In this document: positions 6,091-12,556 of the stretch, piece by piece | Layout: each line of letters starts with the position of its first letter | How positions within the stretch are numbered: the first letter of the stretch is position 1 | Origin: Clostridia bacterium | GTDB lineage: Bacteria; Bacillota; Clostridia; UBA1381 | DNA length: 12,556 nt | Assembly: GCA_900751685.1 (NCBI GenBank) | Contig: CAADSR010000322.1 | Location: forward strand, 1-12,556 | Direction: 5' to 3' | Translations under genes and position numbers: made by a program | Notes under the pieces: generated by a model | What the model was told of the DNA's origin: nothing | Seen by the model: only the letters and a program-made list of their open reading frames with translations | The model's database searches: none

Positions 6091-6783
6091 TCATTTTTCC
6101 AAGGCGCTTAATTCTTTCAAAAAGCTTAGGGTAACATCTTTGGCGGTGACAGAAGCCTGCTTACAGTTTTTTTCAAAATTTTGTATTCCTGCATGGGTCG
6201 CAGTGTCTGTAATAGAGCGTATCGCAATAAAAGGGATGCTATTTACATAGCACACATGGGCAATACTTGCCGTTTCCATATCAACAGATAATGGAGCATA
6301 TTTTTGATTGATAGCATCGCGCATATCATCTTCAATAAATTTTTCGCCGGTCACCATGCGCCCCAAATATAGTTTGCTGTTTTTAGTACAAATATGTTCT
6401 GCTATGCTCAAAAGGCGCTGATCTGCATTGAAATAAACAGAAGAGAGCCATGGGTGAAACTCTGTCAATATGTCGTCATCCACATCATGGTATGCTACTT
6501 GCGTTGAGATTACCGTGTCGAAAAGTTCTATATTTTCATCCATACCGCCAGCTGTACCCGCATTTATGATAACATCAACGCTGTATGTATCGATCAATAT
6601 TTGCGCTGCAACTGCTGCGTTTACTTTGCAGACACCGCTATAGAGCGCAACCACTGGGACGTTGTCTATCTGGCCCTCATAAATCCGCAGCATTGCTTTT
6701 TCTGTGACTGCAATATTTTCTATGTGAGGTAAAAAAGGGGCAAGTTCTTCATCTCCGGCACATAGGATCCCTATTTTTTTCAT
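6091..6783 (-). CDS. mtnN: 5'-methylthioadenosine/S-adenosylhomocysteine nucleosidase family protein
   Basis: Expected to hydrolyse the N-glycosidic bond of methylthioadenosine and/or S-adenosylhomocysteine, releasing adenine and a thioribose derivative, in the cytosolic SAM recycling route. The 230 residues match the usual length of about 230. Visible family features are the N-terminal strand and acidic loop (IGILCAGDEEL, with E13 at the position of the catalytic general acid), SGVCKVNAA (49-57), NAGTAGGMD (74-82), STQVAYHDVD (93-102), the ribose-binding M169-E170, and RSITDTA (189-195) with the catalytic D193. The segment VDMETASIA departs from the more common VEMEGAAIA, so substrate preference could differ. 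The ribosome binding site (AGGAAAGG) is modest. It is the last gene of a same-strand run, 61 bases after the CapK-like gene, with no obvious promoter between. Confidence 0.88.
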   Translation of the reverse strand: MKKIGILCAGDEELAPFLPHIENIAVTEKAMLRIYEGQIDNVPVVALYSGVCKVNAAVAAQILIDTYSVDVIINAGTAGGMDENIELFDTVISTQVAYHDVDDDILTEFHPWLSSVYFNADQRLLSIAEHICTKNSKLYLGRMVTGEKFIEDDMRDAINQKYAPLSVDMETASIAHVCYVNSIPFIAIRSITDTATHAGIQNFEKNCKQASVTAKDVTLSFLKELSALEK

Positions 6784-6844
6784 CTATCTTTACCTTTCCT
6801 AACATCATATTAGCTTTTGTTCCGCTGCTTTTTTACAGACATGT

Positions 6845-8206
6845 TTATTTTACCGCTGCGCGCCGGATGACATAGCGTACCTTTCCTTTTGCAGTCTGTT
6901 CTAAATGATCTGCCTTTGTCCAGTATACCCGCATTTGTCCTCCCAAAAAGCCGCGCGCAGTGGAAACGACCTTTTCCATAGACTGTTCTGAAAAATCTAT
7001 ATCGGGAACAACGCGGATCTCCAATAAATCATTTTCATGCTGTATCAGCTGGCTGCGTGCGATCCCTACCCCTTCCTTTACCACCCGGTCCAAAAGACGC
7101 ACCCTACGTCCGTCAGGAAGAATGATATCATCTCCGGTCCTTCCGGTCACCTGGGATAGGTACGCACTTTTCCGGCCACAGGGACAAGGCCCTTTCCCCA
7201 GCTTTCCCAGATCTCCAGTTTGATAGCGGATATAAGGAAACAGCGCGGAGTTCAGGTCTGTAACAACGATGTTTCCTTCTGTTCCGGCAGGTAAGCAGCG
7301 GCCATCTGCATCTGTGATTTCTACGATTGCATTTTGAGGATAAATATGATAATTTCCTGCTTCGCACATTACACTGAAATTATTTGTTTCACTGAGGCCG
7401 TAGTTTTGATATACAGGGCAATCAAATACTTCCTCTACCTTGGTTTGCTCTTCCCTGCTCATTCCTTCACTGTCTGTATAGATCAGCTTCAGCGCTGGGG
7501 GCTTTAAATTTTTCTGATAGGCAAATTGTGCCAAGAAAAACCAGGCAGAAGCGTATCCTGTCCCATATTGCACTTGATATTTTAAAAACGCCTTAAAATA
7601 ATCTTCCACAGTTTCAGGACTGATATGGTAGCATGAGCATTGCAACTGATGGTAAACATCGATATACATCCAATAAGGAGGTGTTTTCTTTTGGTAAGGA
7701 ACCACCTTGACACTGGATATCCGTGCGCTGGGCGCATGAGCGGTGATCCCTAATTGTGTTAGATAATTTTCGTAATAAGCCTTGCTCATCCGCATACTTT
7801 CTCTGGAGGAATAAAACTGCAAGGGCGTACCGGTCGAGCCGCTGGTGCTGGACCGGTACAATTCTTTTTCAGAAGCTTTTTTTGAGATAAAACCAGTCAA
7901 ATTTTGTTTTAGATCCTCTTTTGTCAGCAGCGGTAACTGCTGCAATTCAGTCAGAGAGGATAACTTTTTTGGATATGTATGGTAAAACTCTGTATACTCC
8001 GCCGCTTGTGCCAATAAACGGTTTAGTCGCTCTACTATTTGTTGCTCCGGCAATCCACTGTGCAAGTCATCCTGGACTGCAAGCTGATTTTTTAGCTGCG
8101 CGTAATTTCCAAAACGGCGGTAACGGTTCCTGCGGATCCCTTCTAGGTTTGCTGCGAGCCGTTTGCATAAGACCGGCATTGCTAAATAAAGCGGTTCCCA
8201 TTTCAT
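6845..8206 (-). CDS. CapK / phenylacetate-CoA-ligase-like adenylate-forming enzyme
   Basis: A 453-residue member of the ANL-related adenylate-forming family that includes phenylacetate-CoA ligase, coenzyme F390 synthetase and capsule-locus CapK proteins. It probably activates a carboxylate with ATP; the acid is unknown. Motifs seen are the phosphate-binding STSGSTGTPLQFY (120-132), YQNYGLSE (266-273), the ribose-binding YIRYQTGDLG (325-334), a CPCGR motif (341-345), GRTGDD (355-360) and the C-terminal KGKVRYVIRR with the likely catalytic lysine (440 or 442). The N-terminal 110 residues are helical and less conserved. The start overlaps the glycosyltransferase stop by four bases (ATGA), with GGGAG upstream, so the two are translationally coupled. 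That pairing suggests a job in modifying a surface glycan rather than phenylacetate catabolism, for which no other gene is present. Confidence 0.87.
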   Translation of the reverse strand: MKWEPLYLAMPVLCKRLAANLEGIRRNRYRRFGNYAQLKNQLAVQDDLHSGLPEQQIVERLNRLLAQAAEYTEFYHTYPKKLSSLTELQQLPLLTKEDLKQNLTGFISKKASEKELYRSSTSGSTGTPLQFYSSRESMRMSKAYYENYLTQLGITAHAPSARISSVKVVPYQKKTPPYWMYIDVYHQLQCSCYHISPETVEDYFKAFLKYQVQYGTGYASAWFFLAQFAYQKNLKPPALKLIYTDSEGMSREEQTKVEEVFDCPVYQNYGLSETNNFSVMCEAGNYHIYPQNAIVEITDADGRCLPAGTEGNIVVTDLNSALFPYIRYQTGDLGKLGKGPCPCGRKSAYLSQVTGRTGDDIILPDGRRVRLLDRVVKEGVGIARSQLIQHENDLLEIRVVPDIDFSEQSMEKVVSTARGFLGGQMRVYWTKADHLEQTAKGKVRYVIRRAAVK

Positions 8207-9003
8207 ATGTTTTTCTCCCGTCTTAAAAATTCATGGAAGCCCCGGCGCATCCATTTTAGTACCTGTTGATAAGAATACTGGCCTGTATGAGAGGCTTGTC
8301 TTTTTGCAAAATAAAAAAGAGGAAGGAATGCCCGTTTCCCATACATTGCGGCATACAATGCACCCTTGTCTGTAAAATAACGCTCCGAATATCCTTCAAA
8401 CCAAGTAGAAGTTTCCTGGGTGATATCCGCTATTTTCCTCGGAACAGTATAAACATGTAAGCCCGAACGGAAAATATCTTGCAGAAATAAGCTGTCTTCC
8501 CCGCTCATGTATTGTGCCCCGCCGCCAAATAAAAGCGAAAACCAAACATTTGCTTTCAACAAACTGTCACGCCGGACTGCGATCCGGCAGGCACCATAGC
8601 TTGTTGCTTCCCATGCGTGGACTCTCTTTTCTTTTTTGATTCTACCAAGAGGGCGGTCCGGGTTTAAGCTTTCCACTTCAAATAGTATCATATCTGCATC
8701 CTGGTAACGTTCAAACGCAGATAGAATGATCTCTTCGTATCCGTCCAGGTAAACTACATCTTCATCCGCAAATAGGAAAACATCGCCTTCTCCATGCAAA
8801 ATTGCCTGGTTTCTGCTGCGGCCCACACCGCGTTCCGGCAGAGTGTACATCCTGACCACAGCATTATTGAGCTGTCTCTGCTGCAATATGGGCAAATCCG
8901 AGACGCATTGATTGATGATCAATGCGCCGGTTTGCAGATTCATTTTTTCACATAACGAAAAATCCTGCTGCCCCATCGCAGCCACAAGTACCTCGAGCTT
9001 CAC
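8203..9003 (-). CDS. Family 2 glycosyltransferase (GT-A fold), GTG start
   Basis: A 266-residue putative inverting transferase moving a sugar from a nucleotide-sugar donor to an unknown acceptor, probably at the cytoplasmic face of the membrane. The GT-A core is visible: an N-terminal beta strand (LEVLVAAM), RGVGRSRNQAI (58-68), the metal-binding acidic motif FADED (78-82), and SGEDSLF (167-173) matching the ED catalytic motif. The C-terminus is basic with a WMRRGFHEFLRR stretch that could lie on the membrane. The start is GTG at 9003-9001, six bases after AGGGGG; the next ATG would delete the first strand. That ribosome binding site overlaps the stop of the upstream aminopeptidase (13-base gap), so the genes form an operon. 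It is shorter than typical processive GT2 enzymes and has no transmembrane helix. Confidence 0.85.
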   Translation of the reverse strand: MKLEVLVAAMGQQDFSLCEKMNLQTGALIINQCVSDLPILQQRQLNNAVVRMYTLPERGVGRSRNQAILHGEGDVFLFADEDVVYLDGYEEIILSAFERYQDADMILFEVESLNPDRPLGRIKKEKRVHAWEATSYGACRIAVRRDSLLKANVWFSLLFGGGAQYMSGEDSLFLQDIFRSGLHVYTVPRKIADITQETSTWFEGYSERYFTDKGALYAAMYGKRAFLPLFYFAKRQASHTGQYSYQQVLKWMRRGFHEFLRREKNI

Positions 9004-9016
9004 GGTAAGCCCCCTT

Positions 9017-10423
9017 TTATCTGCAAGTGTAAAATGCCTTATAAGAACGGTAGGTCATATAGATATCCCCTTTTGCTGTCACTTCAAATGGTGAATGCAT
9101 GGAAAGGACCGGCACGCCGCAATCGATTACATCCATATTCAGGTTTGCAACGTATTGGGCAATTGTTCCGCCGCCGCCCTGGTCTACCTTTCCCAGTTCG
9201 CTGGTCTGCCAAATGACCCCATTCTCATCTAAGATCTGTCCAATCTCATAAACAAACTCTGCATTTGCGTCACTGGATTCTGATTTCCCTCTGGCACCAG
9301 TGTACTTCATGACTACCATTCCGCGGCCTGCAAAAGCAGCATTGTTTTTTTCTGTAACGGATTCATAATTCGGATCGACGGCTGCGCCAACATCAGAAGA
9401 AAGGCAGGCAGAATGCTTGATCGTATTATTCAGCATCCGGAGGCTGCAGTCTCCTTTTATTTTACTGATAAGCTCTACCAGCGTCATTTCAAAGAAGCTG
9501 GAAAGCATGCCGGTGTTCCCGGTAGAACCGATTTCTTCTTTATCCACAAGCAAACAAACAGCAGTCCGCTTTGGATTTTCAATGTCCAAAATCCCGCGTA
9601 AAGAAGTATAAGCGCAAACACGGTCATCCTGCCCATAAGCGCCAATAAAGCTCTCATCCAGGCCTACATTTTTTGCTTTGAATGCGGGAACGACTTCAAG
9701 CTCCGCACTTAAAAAATCACGCTCGCAGATCCCATACATGTTGTTTAAGAGCTTCAAGATCTGAAATTTGACCTTTTGGCTGACATCATCATCCGCCAGA
9801 CCGATCCCGCCGACTAAGATATTGAGGGCCTCTCCCTCAATCCCTTCCGTCATTTTCTTTGCCATCTGGTCTTTTGCCAAGTGCGGAAGCAGGTCTGTTA
9901 CGCAAAAAACAGGGTCCTCCTCTTTTTCGCCAATACATACCGTTACTTTATCACCATTTTTCTTATATACCACACCATGGAGTGCCAAGGGGATAGCCGT
10001 CCATTGGTATTTCTTTATTCCGCCGTAATAATGAGTCTTCATCAAAGCCATTTCACAGCTTTCATAAAGAGGGTTTTGTTTCAGGTCCAAACGGGGAGAA
10101 TCGATATGGGCTCCTACTAAATTGATCCCCTGCTCCACATCTTCCGTCCCAATTACCGCGAGCATAATATTTTTATTGCGGTTGATCGTATAGACTTTGT
10201 CGCCAGCCTTTAAACGGTCTGTTTTTTCGAGACGCACAAAGCCGGCCTGCAAGGCCATTTCTTCACCGGCATTCACACATTCCCGCTCTGTCTTTCCCTG
10301 GTCCAAAAAAACACGGTAGGCATCGCATAGCAGGAGCATTTCCTGCATTTCCTGCTCGTTGATCTGCTCGTACACATTTTTTCTCTCGTATGATAATTCC
10401 TTGTATAATTCTTTATCTGTCAT
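9017..10423 (-). CDS. M18 family metalloaminopeptidase (aspartyl aminopeptidase-like)
   Basis: A 468-residue cytoplasmic di-zinc aminopeptidase that removes N-terminal residues, often acidic, from peptides. All M18 metal and catalytic positions are visible: GAHIDSP with H106 and D108, QDDRVCAY with the bridging D266/D267, DKEEIGSTGN with E296-E297, SSDVGAAVDP with D344, and SMHSPFE with H443. The length fits bacterial M18 enzymes. An in-frame ATG exists 30 codons upstream, but the start at 10423 is preferred because a full AGGAGGT stands seven bases before it and the family N-terminus begins there; the longer version would start upstream of the predicted transcription start. It is the first gene of the minus-strand operon with the glycosyltransferase, CapK-like enzyme and nucleosidase. 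Confidence 0.95.
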   Translation of the reverse strand: MTDKELYKELSYERKNVYEQINEQEMQEMLLLCDAYRVFLDQGKTERECVNAGEEMALQAGFVRLEKTDRLKAGDKVYTINRNKNIMLAVIGTEDVEQGINLVGAHIDSPRLDLKQNPLYESCEMALMKTHYYGGIKKYQWTAIPLALHGVVYKKNGDKVTVCIGEKEEDPVFCVTDLLPHLAKDQMAKKMTEGIEGEALNILVGGIGLADDDVSQKVKFQILKLLNNMYGICERDFLSAELEVVPAFKAKNVGLDESFIGAYGQDDRVCAYTSLRGILDIENPKRTAVCLLVDKEEIGSTGNTGMLSSFFEMTLVELISKIKGDCSLRMLNNTIKHSACLSSDVGAAVDPNYESVTEKNNAAFAGRGMVVMKYTGARGKSESSDANAEFVYEIGQILDENGVIWQTSELGKVDQGGGGTIAQYVANLNMDVIDCGVPVLSMHSPFEVTAKGDIYMTYRSYKAFYTCR

Positions 10424-10471
10424 TAAATTACCTCCTAAGCCTCTAAAATTTATTATAGCGATTCTACCCAT

Positions 10472-10500
10472 TATTATACCACAGTTCATCAAATTGTCTA
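10472..10500 (-). promoter_or_regulatory. Predicted promoter of the aminopeptidase operon
   Basis: On the minus strand TAGACA (10500-10495) and a perfect TATAAT (10478-10473) are separated by 16 bases. The leader to the ATG would be about 45 bases and includes AGGAGGT. A second TATAAT lies closer to the gene (10457-10452) without a recognisable -35 box. The -35 is only 28 bases from the -35 of the divergent OGG promoter, so the two could influence each other. Confidence 0.65.
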
Positions 10501-10528
10501 TGATTTTACACAAAATTCCCTGTTTTTA

Positions 10529-10564
10529 TTGAACTAGCGGTTGCTTTGTGTTACAATATTAACG
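10529..10564 (+). promoter_or_regulatory. Extended -10 promoter of the OGG gene
   Basis: TTGAAC (10529-10534) and TACAAT (10552-10557) are spaced by 17 bases, and TGT directly before the -10 gives an extended -10 (TGnTACAAT). The expected start falls at about 10563-10565, only two to four bases before the ATG at 10567, so the transcript would have practically no leader. Confidence 0.65.
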
Positions 10565-10566
10565 AT

Positions 10567-11448
10567 ATGGAGATAAAACAATCAAAGCAATTTATAACCC
10601 TTACAGAACTTTATGATTTTGAACTTCAGCATATTTTTGAATGCGGGCAATGTTTCCGCTTTTATTCTGATAAGCCGGATTGTTATACCATTGTTGCGTT
10701 TGGGAAAGCGCTACGCATCATAAAAGTAGGTGAAGGCATCTTTCGCTTTTATACAACACTGGAAGAATTTGAGCAGCTATGGTTTGATTATTTTGATTTT
10801 TCACGGGATTACGCTGCTCTTAAACAAGAGCTTGCCCGGCAGGATCCGGTGATGGAACAAGCGGCGAAGTTTGGGCATGGAATCCGTATTTTAAAGCAGG
10901 ACTTGTGGGAAACGATCGTTTCGTTTATCGTATCCTCCAGTAATAATGTGCCCCGGATCCAAAAGATTTTAGAAGCGCTTTGCAAAACTTATGGGGATAA
11001 ATTTTCCTATATGGGGAATGTTTATTATAGCTTCCCCTCCCCAAAGCGGCTCGCTGCTTTGACCTTGCCGGAGCTTGCTTGTATCCGGGCAGGTTACCGT
11101 GATAAATATATTTTGGACGCAGCAAAAAAAATAGAAAATGGGACAGTTTCTCTGGAAGAATTAAAACATGCCCCTTCTGACCAGGCACAAAAGCTGTTAT
11201 TACAAATCAATGGGATCGGGCCTAAAGTAGCAAACTGTATTCTTTTATTTGGCCTTGGAAGAACAGATGCGTTTCCTGTTGATGTGTGGATCAAGCGCAC
11301 GATGGAATATTTTTATTTTGATGGAAAACAGCAAGGCATACCCGCGATTTCTGAATTTGCGCAAGAGCATTTTGGTTCGTTAGGCGGGTTTGCCCAGCAA
11401 TACCTTTTCTTTTTAGCCAGAACAAAGAACCTCCGGACGAAAGGATGA
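10567..11448 (+). CDS. ogg: 8-oxoguanine DNA glycosylase/AP lyase (OGG1-like)
   Basis: Removes 8-oxoguanine from DNA and nicks the resulting abasic site; base excision repair in the nucleoid. The 293-residue protein has the OGG1-type layout: an N-terminal beta domain with CGQCFRF (26-32, matching the GGQ-FRW motif), SSNNVPRI (124-131), the helix-hairpin-helix QINGIGPKVANCILLF (213-228) with K220 as Schiff-base nucleophile, and FPVDVW (236-241) with catalytic D239. The 19-residue spacing from Lys to Asp equals that of human OGG1 (K249/D268). An in-frame TTG lies seven codons upstream at 10546, but it overlaps the promoter; the ATG at 10567 is preferred. No ribosome binding site precedes the ATG, consistent with leaderless translation. 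The next gene follows after six bases, probably in the same operon. Confidence 0.92.
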   Translation: MEIKQSKQFITLTELYDFELQHIFECGQCFRFYSDKPDCYTIVAFGKALRIIKVGEGIFRFYTTLEEFEQLWFDYFDFSRDYAALKQELARQDPVMEQAAKFGHGIRILKQDLWETIVSFIVSSSNNVPRIQKILEALCKTYGDKFSYMGNVYYSFPSPKRLAALTLPELACIRAGYRDKYILDAAKKIENGTVSLEELKHAPSDQAQKLLLQINGIGPKVANCILLFGLGRTDAFPVDVWIKRTMEYFYFDGKQQGIPAISEFAQEHFGSLGGFAQQYLFFLARTKNLRTKG

Positions 11449-11454
11449 TTTTTG

Positions 11455-12060
11455 ATGATTATAGATTTAAAACGAATCGTTGCATATATTTGCCCCTTTT
11501 GTTCAGGAATATCAAAACGCAAGCTGGATATTTTTCAATTTTCAGGCGGGGCTTCATTAACCCTTGTTTGCCATACGGAGGGCTGCCATGAAACGTGTGT
11601 TACAGTAAAACCACGCAAGGAGAAATATCATATTGAAATAGAATGCCTGCTCTGCGGGGATAATCATAATTTTGTTGTTTCCCAAAAAACATTTTGGGAA
11701 AAAGATCTGCTTACGTATCAGTGCCCCTTATCTGCAATGCGTATTTTTTATATCGGGACACACGATAAAGTAGAGCAGGCGCTCACAGCCGATGCAGAGC
11801 TCTTGGAGGAAATGTCAGAGCAATTCGGCGAGGAAGATGATGAACTGAATTTGATTTATGAAATTTTAGAGTGTTTGCAGCAGCTGGCCGGCAGCGGCAA
11901 GATTTATTGCTGCTGCGGCAACGAGCACGTAAGTATGAATTTAGACGGAGAACAGATCCTTCTTACCTGCTCCCGCTGCAACCGCAAAAAAACAATTGAG
12001 ATCAGTGATGAGACTCTTGCAATGCTTCTAAATGCAGAAGCTTTGGTTCTCGGCAATTAA
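11455..12060 (+). CDS. Unrecognised cysteine-rich protein with several zinc-ribbon-like CxxC motifs
   Basis: I do not recognise this 201-residue protein. It is soluble with no signal peptide. Cysteines fall in groups: C13-x2-C16 with C39, C44 and C48; C64-x2-C67, with C90 later; C152-C153-C154 with C172-x2-C175. The last part (YCCCGNEH ... TCSRC) has the form of a zinc ribbon, and the first two look like further metal knuckles. An acidic helix lies at about 112-134. This pattern suggests nucleic-acid or protein binding, but no function can be assigned. An in-frame TTG at 11452 directly precedes the ATG; the ATG is chosen, nine bases after AAAGGA, which sits inside the end of the OGG gene. It lies six bases after OGG and 50 bases before the aldolase on the same strand. 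Confidence 0.8.
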   Translation: MIIDLKRIVAYICPFCSGISKRKLDIFQFSGGASLTLVCHTEGCHETCVTVKPRKEKYHIEIECLLCGDNHNFVVSQKTFWEKDLLTYQCPLSAMRIFYIGTHDKVEQALTADAELLEEMSEQFGEEDDELNLIYEILECLQQLAGSGKIYCCCGNEHVSMNLDGEQILLTCSRCNRKKTIEISDETLAMLLNAEALVLGN

Positions 12061-12110
12061 GCAAATAAATTTATTTATTTTATACATTCAATTTAAGGAG
12101 GAACTTAATA
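12061..12110 (+). promoter_or_regulatory. AT-rich leader and ribosome binding site of the aldolase gene
   Basis: A strong AAGGAGG (12095-12101) stands nine bases before the aldolase ATG. The 34 bases before it are almost entirely A/T, with a short palindrome (AAATAAATTTATTT). TATACA lies in it as a possible -10, but no acceptable -35 box is seen at the right distance, and no terminator separates the genes, so the aldolase may be transcribed from upstream. Confidence 0.6.
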
Positions 12111-12556
12111 ATGTTAGTATCAGCAACAGAAATGTTGAACAAAGCCGTTGCCGGCAAATATGCCGTAGGCCAGTTCAACATCAACAACTTGGAATGGACA
12201 AAAGCCGTTCTGCAAACCGCCCAGGAGAATAATTCTCCTGTAATTCTTGGTGTATCAGAAGGTGCCGGGAAATATATGACGGGTTTTAAAACCGTTGCGG
12301 CTATGGTAAAGGCAATGATCGAAGAGCTGGGGATCACAGTTCCCGTTGCACTTCATCTGGACCATGGTTCTTATGAAGGCTGCCTGAAATGTATCGATGC
12401 TGGTTTTTCTTCTGTAATGTTTGATGGCTCCCATTATCCGATCGAAGAAAACATTGCAAAGACAACGGAATTGGTTAAGATCTGCCATGAAAAAGGGATA
12501 TCCATTGAAGCGGAGGTCGGTTCTATCGGCGGTGAAGAAGACGGAGTTGTCGGTGC
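12111..12556 (+). CDS. fba: Class II fructose-1,6-bisphosphate aldolase (cut by window edge)
   Basis: Zinc-dependent enzyme of glycolysis and gluconeogenesis that cleaves fructose-1,6-bisphosphate to dihydroxyacetone phosphate and glyceraldehyde-3-phosphate. The first 148 residues are present, roughly half of the usual ~290-310. Visible are the N-terminal YAVGQFNINN (17-26), the catalytic/zinc motif LHLDHGSYE (81-89) with D84 and H85, FDGSHYPIEEN (104-114), and the EAEVGSIGGEEDGVVG segment (133-148). The last is typical of fructose-bisphosphate rather than tagatose-bisphosphate aldolases, though the distinction is not absolute. Remaining zinc histidines lie beyond the edge. The strong ribosome binding site and frequent C-ending codons (AAC, GCC, ATC) compared with the upstream genes suggest high expression. 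Confidence 0.95.
   Translation, partial: MLVSATEMLNKAVAGKYAVGQFNINNLEWTKAVLQTAQENNSPVILGVSEGAGKYMTGFKTVAAMVKAMIEELGITVPVALHLDHGSYEGCLKCIDAGFSSVMFDGSHYPIEENIAKTTELVKICHEKGISIEAEVGSIGGEEDGVVG

Noticed and set aside
6784..6844. Possible terminator or promoter between the CapK-like and nucleosidase genes
   Set aside because: No stem followed by a T-run and no paired -35/-10 boxes could be found; the 61-base gap is compatible with one operon.
10424..10513. N-terminal extension of the aminopeptidase from an upstream ATG
   Set aside because: It begins upstream of the predicted promoter, and AGGAGGT correctly spaced before 10423 marks the real start.
12065..12092. Promoter directly before the aldolase
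   Set aside because: A TATACA could be a -10, but no -35 box lies at 16-18 bases; the AT-rich palindrome alone is not sufficient.

Overview
The window reads as a chromosomal stretch of a low-to-moderate GC Gram-positive anaerobe of class Clostridia. Supporting signs are strong AGGAGG-type ribosome binding sites, sigma-A-like promoters close to TTGACA/TATAAT, intrinsic terminators, and gene types usual in gut clostridia (M18 aminopeptidase, DUF6062-like protein, MepA-type MATE pump, clostridial OGG, class II aldolase). I see no phage, plasmid, CRISPR, rRNA or tRNA. Genus cannot be set from the sequence alone; everything is consistent with a core chromosome.

Layout. (1) 1-2640, minus strand: a metallophosphoesterase of the COG1768 type, cut by the left edge, with its own promoter, preceded by a GTP-type phosphoenolpyruvate carboxykinase (pckG) that has its own promoter and ends at an intrinsic terminator. 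(2) 2641-4354, plus strand: a consensus promoter drives a translationally coupled pair, a cysteine-rich DUF6062-like protein and a HAD-family hydrolase. (3) 4353-4451: an unusual nested double inverted repeat that serves as terminator between convergent genes and may contain a tiny transposon-end relic. (4) 4467-5991, minus strand: a MepA-like MATE efflux pump behind a ~160-nt leader. (5) 6091-10500, minus strand: a likely four-gene operon of M18 aminopeptidase, GT2 glycosyltransferase, CapK/phenylacetate-CoA-ligase-like adenylate-forming enzyme, and MTA/SAH nucleosidase. (6) 10529-12556, plus strand: a divergent, apparently leaderless 8-oxoguanine DNA glycosylase, an unrecognised multi-CxxC protein, and the start of class II fructose-bisphosphate aldolase, which runs off the right edge.

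The most interesting element is the leader of the MATE gene. It holds two tandem copies of one RNA module: CGGAGGA, then a short hairpin, then GCCGGATAAGA. The hairpins differ in sequence between copies but stay paired, and the second copy's 3' half is also the 5' arm of an intrinsic terminator just before the pump's ribosome binding site. This architecture, upstream of a mepA-type gene, fits an ON-type transcriptional riboswitch, most plausibly of the guanidine-IV (mepA motif) class, here in an apparent tandem arrangement. The class assignment is from memory and needs a covariance-model search.

Metabolically, pckG and the aldolase sit in gluconeogenesis/glycolysis, MTA/SAH nucleosidase in SAM by-product recycling, and OGG in oxidative base repair; they are neighbours rather than one pathway.
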